Shown: positions 1 through 5,614, numbered from the stretch's first letter. The stretch: DNA of 6,090 bases from Silvanigrellales bacterium (GCA_028285285.1 JANQPW010000033.1:1-6090); one strand, 5' to 3'. The notes: generated by a model not told the origin, from the sequence alone. Numbers and translations are program-made.

Positions 1-2
1 AA

Positions 3-62
3 CAGCTGAAGTCTGAGAATCACCTTTTTGTGAAAAATCAAGATGATGAGGTCTGGACTTAG
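3..62 (+). CDS. Possible 3' end of a gene truncated by the left edge
   Basis: Frame 3 is open from the left edge for 19 codons and ends at TAG (60-62). The visible tail reads QLKSENHLFVKNQDDEVWT, a hydrophilic C-terminus that I cannot assign to a family. The stop overlaps the stop of the minus-strand gene at 59-61, forming a TTAG convergent junction of the kind common in compact genomes. That arrangement is the main support. An open stretch of 19 codons can arise by chance, so the call is tentative. Confidence 0.35.
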   Translation, partial: QLKSENHLFVKNQDDEVWT

Positions 63-532
63 GGGCCCTGGTGATCATCAAAAAGATCACCGTCTTCGCC
101 GGGTTCGGAGCGATTCGAACGGCGTTTTCGACGGCGGGAAGCGCAGGCGCGGCAGGTGGTTTCTGCCGACTCCGGAGTGCCATCGCGGTCTTCAATGATC
201 CAAAAGTCTTGGCTGGGATCCTGAGCGAGGTTTGTGGCCTCCAGTTTTTTAAAGCCTGTGGTCATGAGAACGGAGCGCGCATACTGGCTGCCGTACAGAG
301 ACACAATGTGCAGAATGGTCTGCTTCAGCTCCTCACAGTCCATCCCACACTTGTGGCACACCCCCCTATCGCGCAAGAACACATGTTGGCGCAAACGCTG
401 AGCAGGTGTCGCGAGGCGATGTGACTCGGAACAGTGTTCGGAACAAAACTCACTGCTAGTCTCTCCCAATTCCTTGTGGCACCAGCGACAAAGGGGACGC
501 CCAGAAGCCCCAATGAGCTTGAGTTCGATCAT
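59..532 (-). CDS. HNH-family zinc-binding protein with degenerate active site
   Basis: A 157-residue predicted cytoplasmic protein. Two Cys pairs open it (CRWC at 15-18, FCSEHC at 29-34). They are followed by the classic HNH lead-in LRQHVFLRDRGVCHKCG (47-63) and a final CRAC (127-130). This order matches bacterial HNH-family proteins with an N-terminal zinc knuckle and a helical insert between the second and last Cys pairs. In active members the stretch after the insert reads roughly W-x-x-DHIVP...DN...C-x-x-CH. Here it reads FWIIEDRDG...SAETTCRACAS (110-132), so the catalytic His, Asn and final His appear replaced while the zinc cysteines stay. The tail is basic (RRRKRR, 133-138) and then acidic. 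The start chosen is ATG at 532, preceded by AGAGGA with 5 bases spacing. Starts at 568 and 556 are in frame but have worse ribosome sites. A nucleic-acid-binding, non-cleaving role is inferred from the basic tail and lost residues. Confidence 0.75.
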   Translation of the reverse strand: MIELKLIGASGRPLCRWCHKELGETSSEFCSEHCSESHRLATPAQRLRQHVFLRDRGVCHKCGMDCEELKQTILHIVSLYGSQYARSVLMTTGFKKLEATNLAQDPSQDFWIIEDRDGTPESAETTCRACASRRRKRRSNRSEPGEDGDLFDDHQGP

Positions 533-537
533 ACTGT

Positions 538-543
538 TCCTCT
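538..543 (-). promoter_or_regulatory. Ribosome binding site fixing the HNH-family start
   Basis: On the minus strand AGAGGA lies 5 bases upstream of the ATG at 532. The in-frame ATG at 568 has no purine-rich site at usable distance. The ATG at 556 has GAGAGAA ending directly against it, which is too close. This favours a protein beginning MIELKLIG. Confidence 0.55.
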
Positions 544-823
544 TCTCGTGTGACATTTCTCTCAGCATAACCGAAGTCGGATGTCGTCTCTAGATCGGCC
601 GAATTGACACTTGCACTGCGCCAAGCCGCAAACTCAAAACACGAAACCGAACCCAAACTGGGGCTTTGGTTTTTCCAAAAAAATTCTCAATACATTGATT
701 TTACTTATTTTTATTCAACTTTAGCCCATCTTATCAGAAAGAATGCTGTTCCTTCGTGACACCTTGAGTTATAAAGGGGAGAGATGATGGGCGAGGCCGT
801 GTGGTTCTTGCCCCAATGTGAGA

Positions 824-830
824 GGGAGGA
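824..830 (+). promoter_or_regulatory. Ribosome binding site fixing the 104-residue gene start
   Basis: GGGAGGA sits 5 bases before ATG at 836, a near-ideal Shine-Dalgarno arrangement. The in-frame GTG at 818 lies upstream of this site and is therefore unlikely to be the start. Confidence 0.7.
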
Positions 831-835
831 CTGTG

Positions 836-1150
836 ATGCGGCTCTACAAAGGACAGCGGGTCACATTTAAAGAGAGCTACCTCAGCCCCATTTGGGCAAA
901 AGAGGTTCGGAAAGGGGCTACAGGGGTTATCACGAACCTGAAGTCGCCAGGAGAATGCGCCGTAGAAGATTGCGTTCCTGGCATTGAGGTGCGCTTAGAC
1001 GAGCCCCTCTCCAGCGACGGAGATCTTGTGGAGCGCGTGTATTTTACCCAGGGGCTCGCCGGAGATGGGGTTAACCGCTTCGACGATGTGGCTCAGATGT
1101 TCTTTTTCTACTGCGATGTGCAAAAAAAGCGGCGCAAAGCCGCCGTTTGA
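836..1150 (+). CDS. Hypothetical small protein, SH3/KOW-like
   Basis: A 104-residue soluble protein of unknown function, with no signal peptide or membrane segment. It alternates short predicted strands with Gly turns: GQRVTF (6-11), KGATGVITNL (26-35), GIEVRLDEPL (49-58) and RVYFTQ (67-72). This suggests a small SH3-like or KOW-type barrel. The KGATGVITNL stretch has the Gly-x-x-Gly-x-Ile look of a KOW turn. Cysteines lie at 41, 46 and 93, and the C-terminus is very basic (QKKRRKAAV). The start at ATG 836 is set by a strong GGGAGGA site. It has its own spacers on both sides and is probably a single-gene unit. I do not recognise a named family, and the fold is inferred only from residue pattern. 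Confidence 0.75.
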   Translation: MRLYKGQRVTFKESYLSPIWAKEVRKGATGVITNLKSPGECAVEDCVPGIEVRLDEPLSSDGDLVERVYFTQGLAGDGVNRFDDVAQMFFFYCDVQKKRRKAAV

Positions 1151-1194
1151 GAATCACTTCAGTTCGCGTTTTTCCGCTTGCCATTTTCCAAACC

Positions 1195-1224
1195 CCGTGA
1201 AGCTCACGGAGTGTTGTTTTTTTT
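1195..1224 (+). terminator. Probable rho-independent terminator after the 104-residue gene
   Basis: A perfect 6-bp stem CCGTGA/TCACGG (1195-1200 with 1204-1209) closes a 3-base loop. After a 7-base gap it is followed by eight T residues (1217-1224). It lies 45 bases past the stop of the upstream gene in the right orientation. The gap between stem and T run weakens the call. Confidence 0.45.
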
Positions 1225-1293
1225 CTGCTTTTTGAGGGGTTTACCTCCCGGCCCTTGGGGCCTACCCAAAAAACTGTGTTTTTCCCTCTAAAG

Positions 1294-1326
1294 CTTCACT
1301 TTTCCTTTGCCCTGAAGTTTTTTTTT
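1294..1326 (+). terminator. Weak second terminator-like element
   Basis: CTTCA (1294-1298) can pair with TGAAG (1313-1317) across a 14-base loop, directly followed by nine T residues (1318-1326). The stem is short and the loop large, so the T run is the main signal. Between this and the first terminator, GGCCC/GGGCC (1250-1254 with 1258-1262) forms another tight stem with no T run directly after it. No clear sigma-70 promoter for the following gene is visible in 1151-1375. Confidence 0.25.
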
Positions 1327-1355
1327 GTTACCCCAACAACACTGACTGAAAAACA

Positions 1356-1372
1356 GAGCAGAAGCACTGCTC
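1356..1372 (+). promoter_or_regulatory. Leader hairpin just before the transglutaminase ribosome site
   Basis: GAGCAG (1356-1361) and CTGCTC (1367-1372) pair perfectly over a 5-base loop. The hairpin ends 3 bases before the GGGGAGA ribosome site at 1376-1382, which precedes ATG 1388. It could stabilise the mRNA 5' end or modulate translation. That role is inferred from position only. Confidence 0.35.
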
Positions 1373-1387
1373 AATGGGGAGAACAAA

Positions 1388-2482
1388 ATGAAGTCCATTT
1401 CAACAAAATGGGTGGCTTTGACCGCCTTAACAGCAATCGCATCGGCTTGTGGCGCGCAGAACGCAGGCAACGAAACTCAAGAAGCTTGGGGCTCTTACGA
1501 TGCACCCTTCCACCTCGACCGCAGCTATGAAGTGCGACTCGATGCCCTTCCAGCCGAAGGACAGCTTTCCAAGATCCCTTGGGTTGATAGCTACTGGCCG
1601 AGCTACGAAGGTGGCATCTCTGCACGCTGGAACACGACCAACCCGCAGAGCTTCAGCTACACCAGCCCTTCTTTGGGTCAGCTGCAAAACATGACAGAGC
1701 AAGAGATTGCCGAGCTGAGCCCCTCGGAGAAGTTTGATATTTTCAACAGCCGCTACGACTTTCCTCTCACAAAGTCTGAAATGACGCGCACATCTCCAAA
1801 CCGTCCCGCATGGGAAGGCCTCTGCCATGGTTGGGCACCAGCCGCTGCTGCTTACCAAGAGCCCAAGCCCACTGTTGTGACCAATGCCGACGGCATCCGC
1901 ATTCCTTTTGGTTCTGCTGACGTGAAGGCCCTCCTCACATACAACCAGGGGCAGTTTGCAAACCCAGCCACCCAGTTTTTGGGCAAGCGCTGCAATGTGA
2001 AGTTCAGCGAAGTGGTTTCTGGACGTGCCGAAGCTGAAGACTGCAAGGGCGTAAACCCCGGTGCCTTCCACATTGTTTTGAGCAATCAAATTGGCCTCAT
2101 GAACGAGTCCTTCATGGCTGATGTCACACGTGATTTCGAAGTGTGGAACCACCCCATCTATGGCTTCTCTTCTCGGCTCATGTCGAAAGACGGCGTTTCT
2201 CCTGGGGCAGCTCCTGGAACTGTGCGGGAAGTGGTTGCCGAAACACGCATGGTTTATACCGTTGAAGGGCAACCTCAATGGAACGCCTTGGCTGGACAAG
2301 AAAGCGCCTACACACATGTGAAAACCTACCAATACCGCTTGGAGCTGGACGGCGCTGGTCGCATTGTGGGCGGAGCTTGGTTGAGTTCCGACCGACCTGA
2401 CTTCCTCTGGAAGCAGGCTGCTGCGAGTTTCTCGGGCTACTTCTCCGGGCTGCAAAGCATCTACAACAGCAGCATCCGCTGA
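1388..2482 (+). CDS. Elicitor-type transglutaminase lipoprotein
   Basis: 364 residues. An N-terminal signal (K2, K7, hydrophobic 8-19) ends in ASA-C21, an acceptable lipobox, so the protein is predicted to be a lipoprotein of the cell envelope. The body resembles the transglutaminase-elicitor family (Phytophthora GP42 and bacterial relatives). Visible family stretches are GLCHGWAPAA (144-153), VNPGAFHIVLSNQIG (222-236), SFMADVT (241-247), VWNHPIYGF (252-260) and WLSSDRPDFLW (331-341). Family enzymes cross-link Gln and Lys side chains using a Cys-His-Asp triad. Cys146, His228 and Asp245 are my candidates by order and motif, not by structure. Cys202 and Cys219 could form a disulfide, which fits export. 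The start is ATG 1388 with GGGGAGA upstream. The amidohydrolase gene follows after 81 bases with no obvious terminator in the spacer itself. The substrate is unknown, with envelope or prey/host proteins possible. Confidence 0.82.
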   Translation: MKSISTKWVALTALTAIASACGAQNAGNETQEAWGSYDAPFHLDRSYEVRLDALPAEGQLSKIPWVDSYWPSYEGGISARWNTTNPQSFSYTSPSLGQLQNMTEQEIAELSPSEKFDIFNSRYDFPLTKSEMTRTSPNRPAWEGLCHGWAPAAAAYQEPKPTVVTNADGIRIPFGSADVKALLTYNQGQFANPATQFLGKRCNVKFSEVVSGRAEAEDCKGVNPGAFHIVLSNQIGLMNESFMADVTRDFEVWNHPIYGFSSRLMSKDGVSPGAAPGTVREVVAETRMVYTVEGQPQWNALAGQESAYTHVKTYQYRLELDGAGRIVGGAWLSSDRPDFLWKQAAASFSGYFSGLQSIYNSSIR

Positions 2483-2521
2483 TCTGGAGGCTGGCTTGTC
2501 AAGTCTTCTTTAGGGTGGCAG

Positions 2522-2535
2522 AGTCACGCGTGACT
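2522..2535. repeat. Perfect 14-bp palindrome upstream of the amidohydrolase
   Basis: AGTCACGCGTGACT reads identically on both strands. It lies 40 bases after the transglutaminase stop and 28 bases before the amidohydrolase ATG. Its symmetry and position fit an operator for a dimeric regulator, but a short RNA hairpin is also possible. A second palindrome follows one base later. Confidence 0.5.
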
Positions 2536-2536
2536 T

Positions 2537-2546
2537 GTGCATGCAC
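2537..2546. repeat. Perfect 10-bp palindrome abutting the first
   Basis: GTGCATGCAC is self-complementary and begins one base after the 14-bp palindrome. The two dyad centres are 13 bp apart. It ends 2 bases before the AAGGGAG ribosome site of the amidohydrolase, so anything bound here could also affect translation initiation. Confidence 0.4.
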
Positions 2547-2548
2547 CC

Positions 2549-2555
2549 AAGGGAG
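2549..2555 (+). promoter_or_regulatory. Ribosome binding site fixing the amidohydrolase start
   Basis: AAGGGAG lies 8 bases before ATG 2564. The in-frame GTG at 2537 gives a longer reading frame but lies upstream of this site, inside the 10-bp palindrome. It is therefore the less likely start. Confidence 0.6.
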
Positions 2556-2563
2556 AAAACCAC

Positions 2564-3751
2564 ATGTTGCAGCCTGCCTCACACAAAAAATTCCGAAGCG
2601 TCCGGAAGCCCCGAAGGGGGCTTCCTTTGTTTGTTGGATTGTTTCTTGGTCTGTCGGTTCTCACGGCTGCGGTCGTCACCGGGAAAAGCTCACTTGCACC
2701 TGCAGCCCAGGCCCAGGAGGAGGCGGAGCCTTTTGGAGTGCCGTACAGGGGAGAAATTCTCCCCGCCGTTGACATGCACCTCCACCCAGGCTCCTATAAA
2801 TCTCTTGGCCCCCTCGGCAAGGCCTTTATTCTCGATGCTCTTCCGGAATTTCTTCCCGATTTCCTCAAAGAGCTCTCGCTCCGTGCCAGCTCTTCCCTGC
2901 TCCAGAACCCCTATGGAGCCTTCATTGGTATCAAAAACCAGTGCTTGAAGAGTGGTTTTCGCAAGTGTGGGTTGTTTGCCGTTCACGCTCCGGAAACTTG
3001 GGGGGTTGTGGGCCCCGAAACCATCCAAGATTGGCTGGAAGACAAGAAAAACATCAACCCCAACACGGGCGAGCTCCTTTATTTTGGCCTCACAACGGTG
3101 GATATGACCGATTGGGAACAACACGCTGAAGCGCGATTGGAAAAACTGGAGCGAGAATTGCGCACTCCCTACTTCAAGGGCATCAAGCTGGCCTTCATTC
3201 ACAACTCCATTCCCCTCGACGACCCTCAATACGATGGCATCTATGAGGTGGCAGCGCGCACGGGAGCACCTGTCTACCACCATGTGGGATCTTCACCCCT
3301 GCGGCAGCTCGACGATTTTGGGTCTGACGAAGAAAGAGAGCGCTACATCAGAAGCTATGATCCACAGGGCTTGGAAAGGGCTATCGCTGCCTATCCGAAT
3401 GTGACGTTCATCATGGGTCACATGGGTTTCGACTTCAACCAAGAGGGCTTTGCCTTTGATGAAGTGGTGTTTGAGCTGGCGCACGCCTACCCCAACACTG
3501 TTTTGGAGGTCAGCGCGTTTGGCGGCTCCATTTATGACCCCGATGGCCGCTACAAAGACAACGTTTTTCGTCGCATCAAAGAAGAGGGCCTGCTCCCCCG
3601 CACCATCTACGGCAGTGACGGGCCCGGAGCTCCGGGTGGGATCGGCCGCTATCTGAACGAGGTCCTGCCCAGCATTGATCGGGTGGGCTACACCGTTGAA
3701 GAGGCGCGGATGCTTCTCAACGACAACAGCACGAGAATCTTCAGGCTTTGA
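2564..3751 (+). CDS. Exported metal-dependent amidohydrolase
   Basis: 395 residues. A basic n-region (KKFRSVRKPRR, 8-18), a hydrophobic core (19-38) and AQA-QEE (48-53) make a Sec-type signal peptide with cleavage near residue 50. The mature part matches the amidohydrolase 2 group of TIM-barrel hydrolases. It has VDMHLHPG (69-76) with the HxH metal pair His72/His74, GIKL (206-209), VYHHVG (237-242), IMGHMGF (283-289) with His286, and IYGSDGPG (348-355) with Asp352. These are the expected metal ligands in the expected order, so it is probably active. The exact substrate (amide, ester or decarboxylation type) cannot be read from sequence. Cys127 and Cys135 could form a disulfide, which fits export. 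The start is ATG 2564, set by AAGGGAG. Codons 14-21 contain a strong terminator-like hairpin. The gene probably shares a transcript with the upstream transglutaminase and the downstream DUF3025 gene. Confidence 0.85.
   Translation: MLQPASHKKFRSVRKPRRGLPLFVGLFLGLSVLTAAVVTGKSSLAPAAQAQEEAEPFGVPYRGEILPAVDMHLHPGSYKSLGPLGKAFILDALPEFLPDFLKELSLRASSSLLQNPYGAFIGIKNQCLKSGFRKCGLFAVHAPETWGVVGPETIQDWLEDKKNINPNTGELLYFGLTTVDMTDWEQHAEARLEKLERELRTPYFKGIKLAFIHNSIPLDDPQYDGIYEVAARTGAPVYHHVGSSPLRQLDDFGSDEERERYIRSYDPQGLERAIAAYPNVTFIMGHMGFDFNQEGFAFDEVVFELAHAYPNTVLEVSAFGGSIYDPDGRYKDNVFRRIKEEGLLPRTIYGSDGPGAPGGIGRYLNEVLPSIDRVGYTVEEARMLLNDNSTRIFRL
2604..2635 (+). terminator. Terminator-like hairpin inside the amidohydrolase 5' end
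   Basis: GGAAGCCCC (2604-2612) pairs perfectly with GGGGCTTCC (2617-2625) over a GAAG loop and is followed at once by TTTGTTTGTT. The shape is that of a rho-independent terminator, but it lies about 40 bases into the reading frame. TTCCG (2591-2595) can pair with CGGAA (2603-2607), which would block the 5' arm of the terminator stem. This is the layout of an attenuator. Function is inferred; the pairings are seen. Confidence 0.35.
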
Positions 3752-4560
3752 TCGCTCCCCAAGGCCCAAAAATAAAAGGGGAACACCGCCTCCAGGGGCT
3801 CTTGATTCAAGCTCAAATGCGGGGCGTGTCCGATAAAGCGGGCTCGCCCTGGCTTCAGTCCATCGCCAAGCCTCTCCACAATTTCCTTCGACACAGCTCG
3901 ACCTTTGACTGTGAAAGCTACAATTCCTTCATGGGTGCTTTGCCAAGGGGGGAGCGCCCCCGAAACATCCAAGGAGTTCCAATAACTTGTGTGCCCGTGC
4001 TTTCCAAGCGAGCACGCCGGCGTCGCAGCAGGTTTGGGCAAACCCCTGAAGAGCGGCTCGGATATCAGGAACGGATCTACCTTGCGGGTGAGTTGGAAAC
4101 CCGAGAGGAAAACCTCCATGATTTCCTAAACTTTTTGGTGTGGTTGGCCTTTCCCCAAGTGAAGCAATCTCTCAACAGTGCCAGCTTTTGGAATGAAATG
4201 AAAAAGGCCCCGGCTTCTCCCACAGCTTGTTGTCGCGGAAAACGCGACCGTTTGGCCGATGCCCTCACCTTGTTTGATGAAAGTGGGCTGATTTTCCTGC
4301 CCCAGGGTCAGAAGGCTCTGAATCAGGTGACCGAATGGTCTCGCAGCGGAGAAGCAGGAAAAGCGCGGCAACTTTGGGTGAAACAGCCTCGAGTGCCAAG
4401 CGTCTTTGGACACGCTGTGCTCGAGCAGGTTCTCCAGGGACATCCGAGCCCCCATGGTTTTTTTCTCGAAGGGTGCTTAGGCCCACAACAGGTGTCGCAC
4501 AAACTCCTCAAAAATCGTGAAGAATTAGCCACAACTTTGCTTCCTTGTCCTCTGATCTGA
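3748..4560 (+). CDS. DUF3025 family protein
   Basis: Up to 270 residues, no signal peptide, predicted cytoplasmic. The family signature is clear: YQERIYLAGELETR (106-119), NLHDFLNFLVWLAFPQVKQSLN (122-143), RDRLADALTLFDESGLIF (166-183) and GHAVLEQVL (221-229). These match the DUF3025 blocks (YE-x-RI...GE-x-x-TR...NLHDFFNALVWL-x-FP-x-K...LN and ALTLFDE-x-G). The biochemical role of DUF3025 is unknown. The TTG at 3748 overlaps the amidohydrolase stop as TTGA, suggesting translational coupling, though no strong ribosome site precedes it. TTG 3802 (AGGGG 3 bases before it) and ATG 3817 are alternative starts, and the recognisable domain begins near residue 35, so either would keep it. An Arg-rich run (KRARRRRSR, 87-95) could contact nucleic acid. 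Confidence 0.8.
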   Translation: MIAPQGPKIKGEHRLQGLLIQAQMRGVSDKAGSPWLQSIAKPLHNFLRHSSTFDCESYNSFMGALPRGERPRNIQGVPITCVPVLSKRARRRRSRFGQTPEERLGYQERIYLAGELETREENLHDFLNFLVWLAFPQVKQSLNSASFWNEMKKAPASPTACCRGKRDRLADALTLFDESGLIFLPQGQKALNQVTEWSRSGEAGKARQLWVKQPRVPSVFGHAVLEQVLQGHPSPHGFFLEGCLGPQQVSHKLLKNREELATTLLPCPLI

Positions 4561-4589
4561 CGAAGCGGCTCACAACTTTGCAAACAGAA

Positions 4590-5585
4590 TCAGGCCGCGG
4601 AATCAGATATTTGTCGCTCAAGCTCCGTCACAGAGTGGATGGTCGTCGCAAAGTCTTTGAGAGCGGCGGCCCCCCGCAGGTTGAGAGCCACCAGATAGGA
4701 GTTGTACTCACGAAACAGTTCAATGTGGTCGCTCCTCACAAAACCAGGATTCACACGAAAGTAGGAGAAGCAGTTGCAAGCGATTTCACTGGCCCCAGCC
4801 AAGACCTCATCATCAATGCTCTCCGCACTTTCTCGAATGAGATTGAACGACCGAAACAGAAAGCTCAGGGATGTCTTTGCAAAGGACTGTTTTTCGAGCA
4901 TTTTGATAGCCCGCAAATTCTGGATCAGAGTCTTGTTGATCTCGTTTTTGACCTGTGCACAGTCGAGGTCTGTCGCTTTTCCGCTCGAGCCCGAGCTGGA
5001 AGGGGTTCCCGACCCGTCTGCAGCCGAAGGTTTGCTCGGCGTTGCAATCACAAAGTCTGCCGGAGACAGATCGGGGGTTTCTTCCGGCGGAGCCGAATCC
5101 CCTGACTCACGCGCCAAAGCATCGAAAGCCTTGGCGGTGGTGCGCAAGTTCAAAAGACGCTGCGAGTCTTCATCGGGAGCCTGATGATTCCCGGCCGTTT
5201 CTTCGTCAATTTGGTGCACCAGTTTGCCGGCACTGTGCAGCACCCGCGCCAGTTCCTTCGGCTCAATGGGCTTCTCAAGCAAATCAAAGGCCCCCCTTCG
5301 GAGGGCCTCAACGGCCACAGACTTCGTGGCCGCACCCGTGAGAAAGATGAACGGTCTCATATCGTTGAGCTCGCGCAGCTCAAAGATGAAGTCCATTCCA
5401 CTCTTTCCATCCATGTGGAGGTCAGACACAATGATATCAACATCTTCCGACTTGAGCATGGCAAGCGCTTCGTCGACTCCGGGTGCCGTCACCACCCGAA
5501 ACCCGAGATCTTCAACATCCATGCTCAACACTTCCAGAAAGTCATCGTTGTCATCAACCAACATGATGTTCAATGGTGGTTCCAT
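4590..5585 (-). CDS. Receiver-domain response regulator with unknown C-terminal domain
   Basis: 331 residues in three parts. Residues 1-124 are a CheY-like receiver with the acidic pair Asp11/Asp12, phospho-acceptor Asp55 (IIVSDLHMDG), Thr83 (FLTGA) and Lys105 (LEKP). All key residues are present, so phosphorylation is expected. Residues about 130-205 are a low-complexity Ser/Pro/Gly/Asp linker. Residues about 206-331 are mostly helical, with Cys270 and Cys272 (ACNCF). They match no output domain I know; no HTH, GGDEF, EAL, HD or sigma-54 ATPase motif is visible. No histidine kinase is adjacent, so it is an orphan within this window. The start is ATG 5585, preceded by GGGGAAAGAGA. It converges on the DUF3025 gene with 29 bases between stops and no strong terminator. 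Output through protein-protein contacts is an inference. Confidence 0.85.
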   Translation of the reverse strand: MEPPLNIMLVDDNDDFLEVLSMDVEDLGFRVVTAPGVDEALAMLKSEDVDIIVSDLHMDGKSGMDFIFELRELNDMRPFIFLTGAATKSVAVEALRRGAFDLLEKPIEPKELARVLHSAGKLVHQIDEETAGNHQAPDEDSQRLLNLRTTAKAFDALARESGDSAPPEETPDLSPADFVIATPSKPSAADGSGTPSSSGSSGKATDLDCAQVKNEINKTLIQNLRAIKMLEKQSFAKTSLSFLFRSFNLIRESAESIDDEVLAGASEIACNCFSYFRVNPGFVRSDHIELFREYNSYLVALNLRGAAALKDFATTIHSVTELERQISDSAA

Positions 5586-5614
5586 TCTCTTTCCCCGCAG
5601 CTGTGATTCACATG

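Larger units (their letters stand above)
533..835. other. Divergent intergenic spacer, AT-rich
   Basis: This is the shared upstream region of the minus-strand HNH-family gene and the + strand 104-residue gene. The centre (about 671-725) is strongly A/T-rich compared with the flanking genes, as expected for promoter DNA. On the + strand TATAAA at 770-775 could be a -10 box, but no convincing -35 lies 16-18 bases upstream. On the minus strand no clear pair of boxes is visible. A 7-bp stem with one G-U pair (789-795 with 807-813) could form in the leader just before the ribosome site of the + strand gene. I see no coding region here. Confidence 0.35.

Noticed and set aside
18..43. AT-rich hairpin as terminator for the HNH-family gene
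   Set aside because: Only a 4-5 bp A/T stem can form, with no GC core. It is not distinguishable from chance and lies within the possible upstream reading frame.
71..424. Open + strand frame of 117 codons opposite the HNH-family gene
   Set aside because: The minus strand carries ordered zinc cysteine pairs and a strong ribosome site, while the + frame has no motif.
1122..1143. Minus-strand terminator-like stem (GCGGC/GCCGC followed by T run on the minus strand)
   Set aside because: No minus-strand gene ends here, the stem is only 5 bp, and it lies inside the 3' end of the 104-residue gene, where the lysine codons create the A run.
1289..1316. Flagellar sigma-28-like boxes (TAAA, then GCCCTGAA 16 bases later)
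   Set aside because: The second box matches the consensus poorly, the spacing is off by one, and it overlaps the weak terminator-like element.
1427..2455. Long open frame of about 342 codons on the minus strand opposite the transglutaminase gene
   Set aside because: It lies wholly antisense to a well-supported gene, and its translation shows no recognisable domain. It is a codon-bias shadow.
4561..4600. Bidirectional terminator between the DUF3025 and receiver genes
   Set aside because: The only pairing (GCGGC with GCCGC) spans a 24-base loop and lacks a T run on either strand.
4545..5105. Long + strand frame opposite the receiver-domain gene
   Set aside because: The opposite strand encodes a receiver with all catalytic residues. 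The + strand translation is basic, has no motif and no ribosome site.
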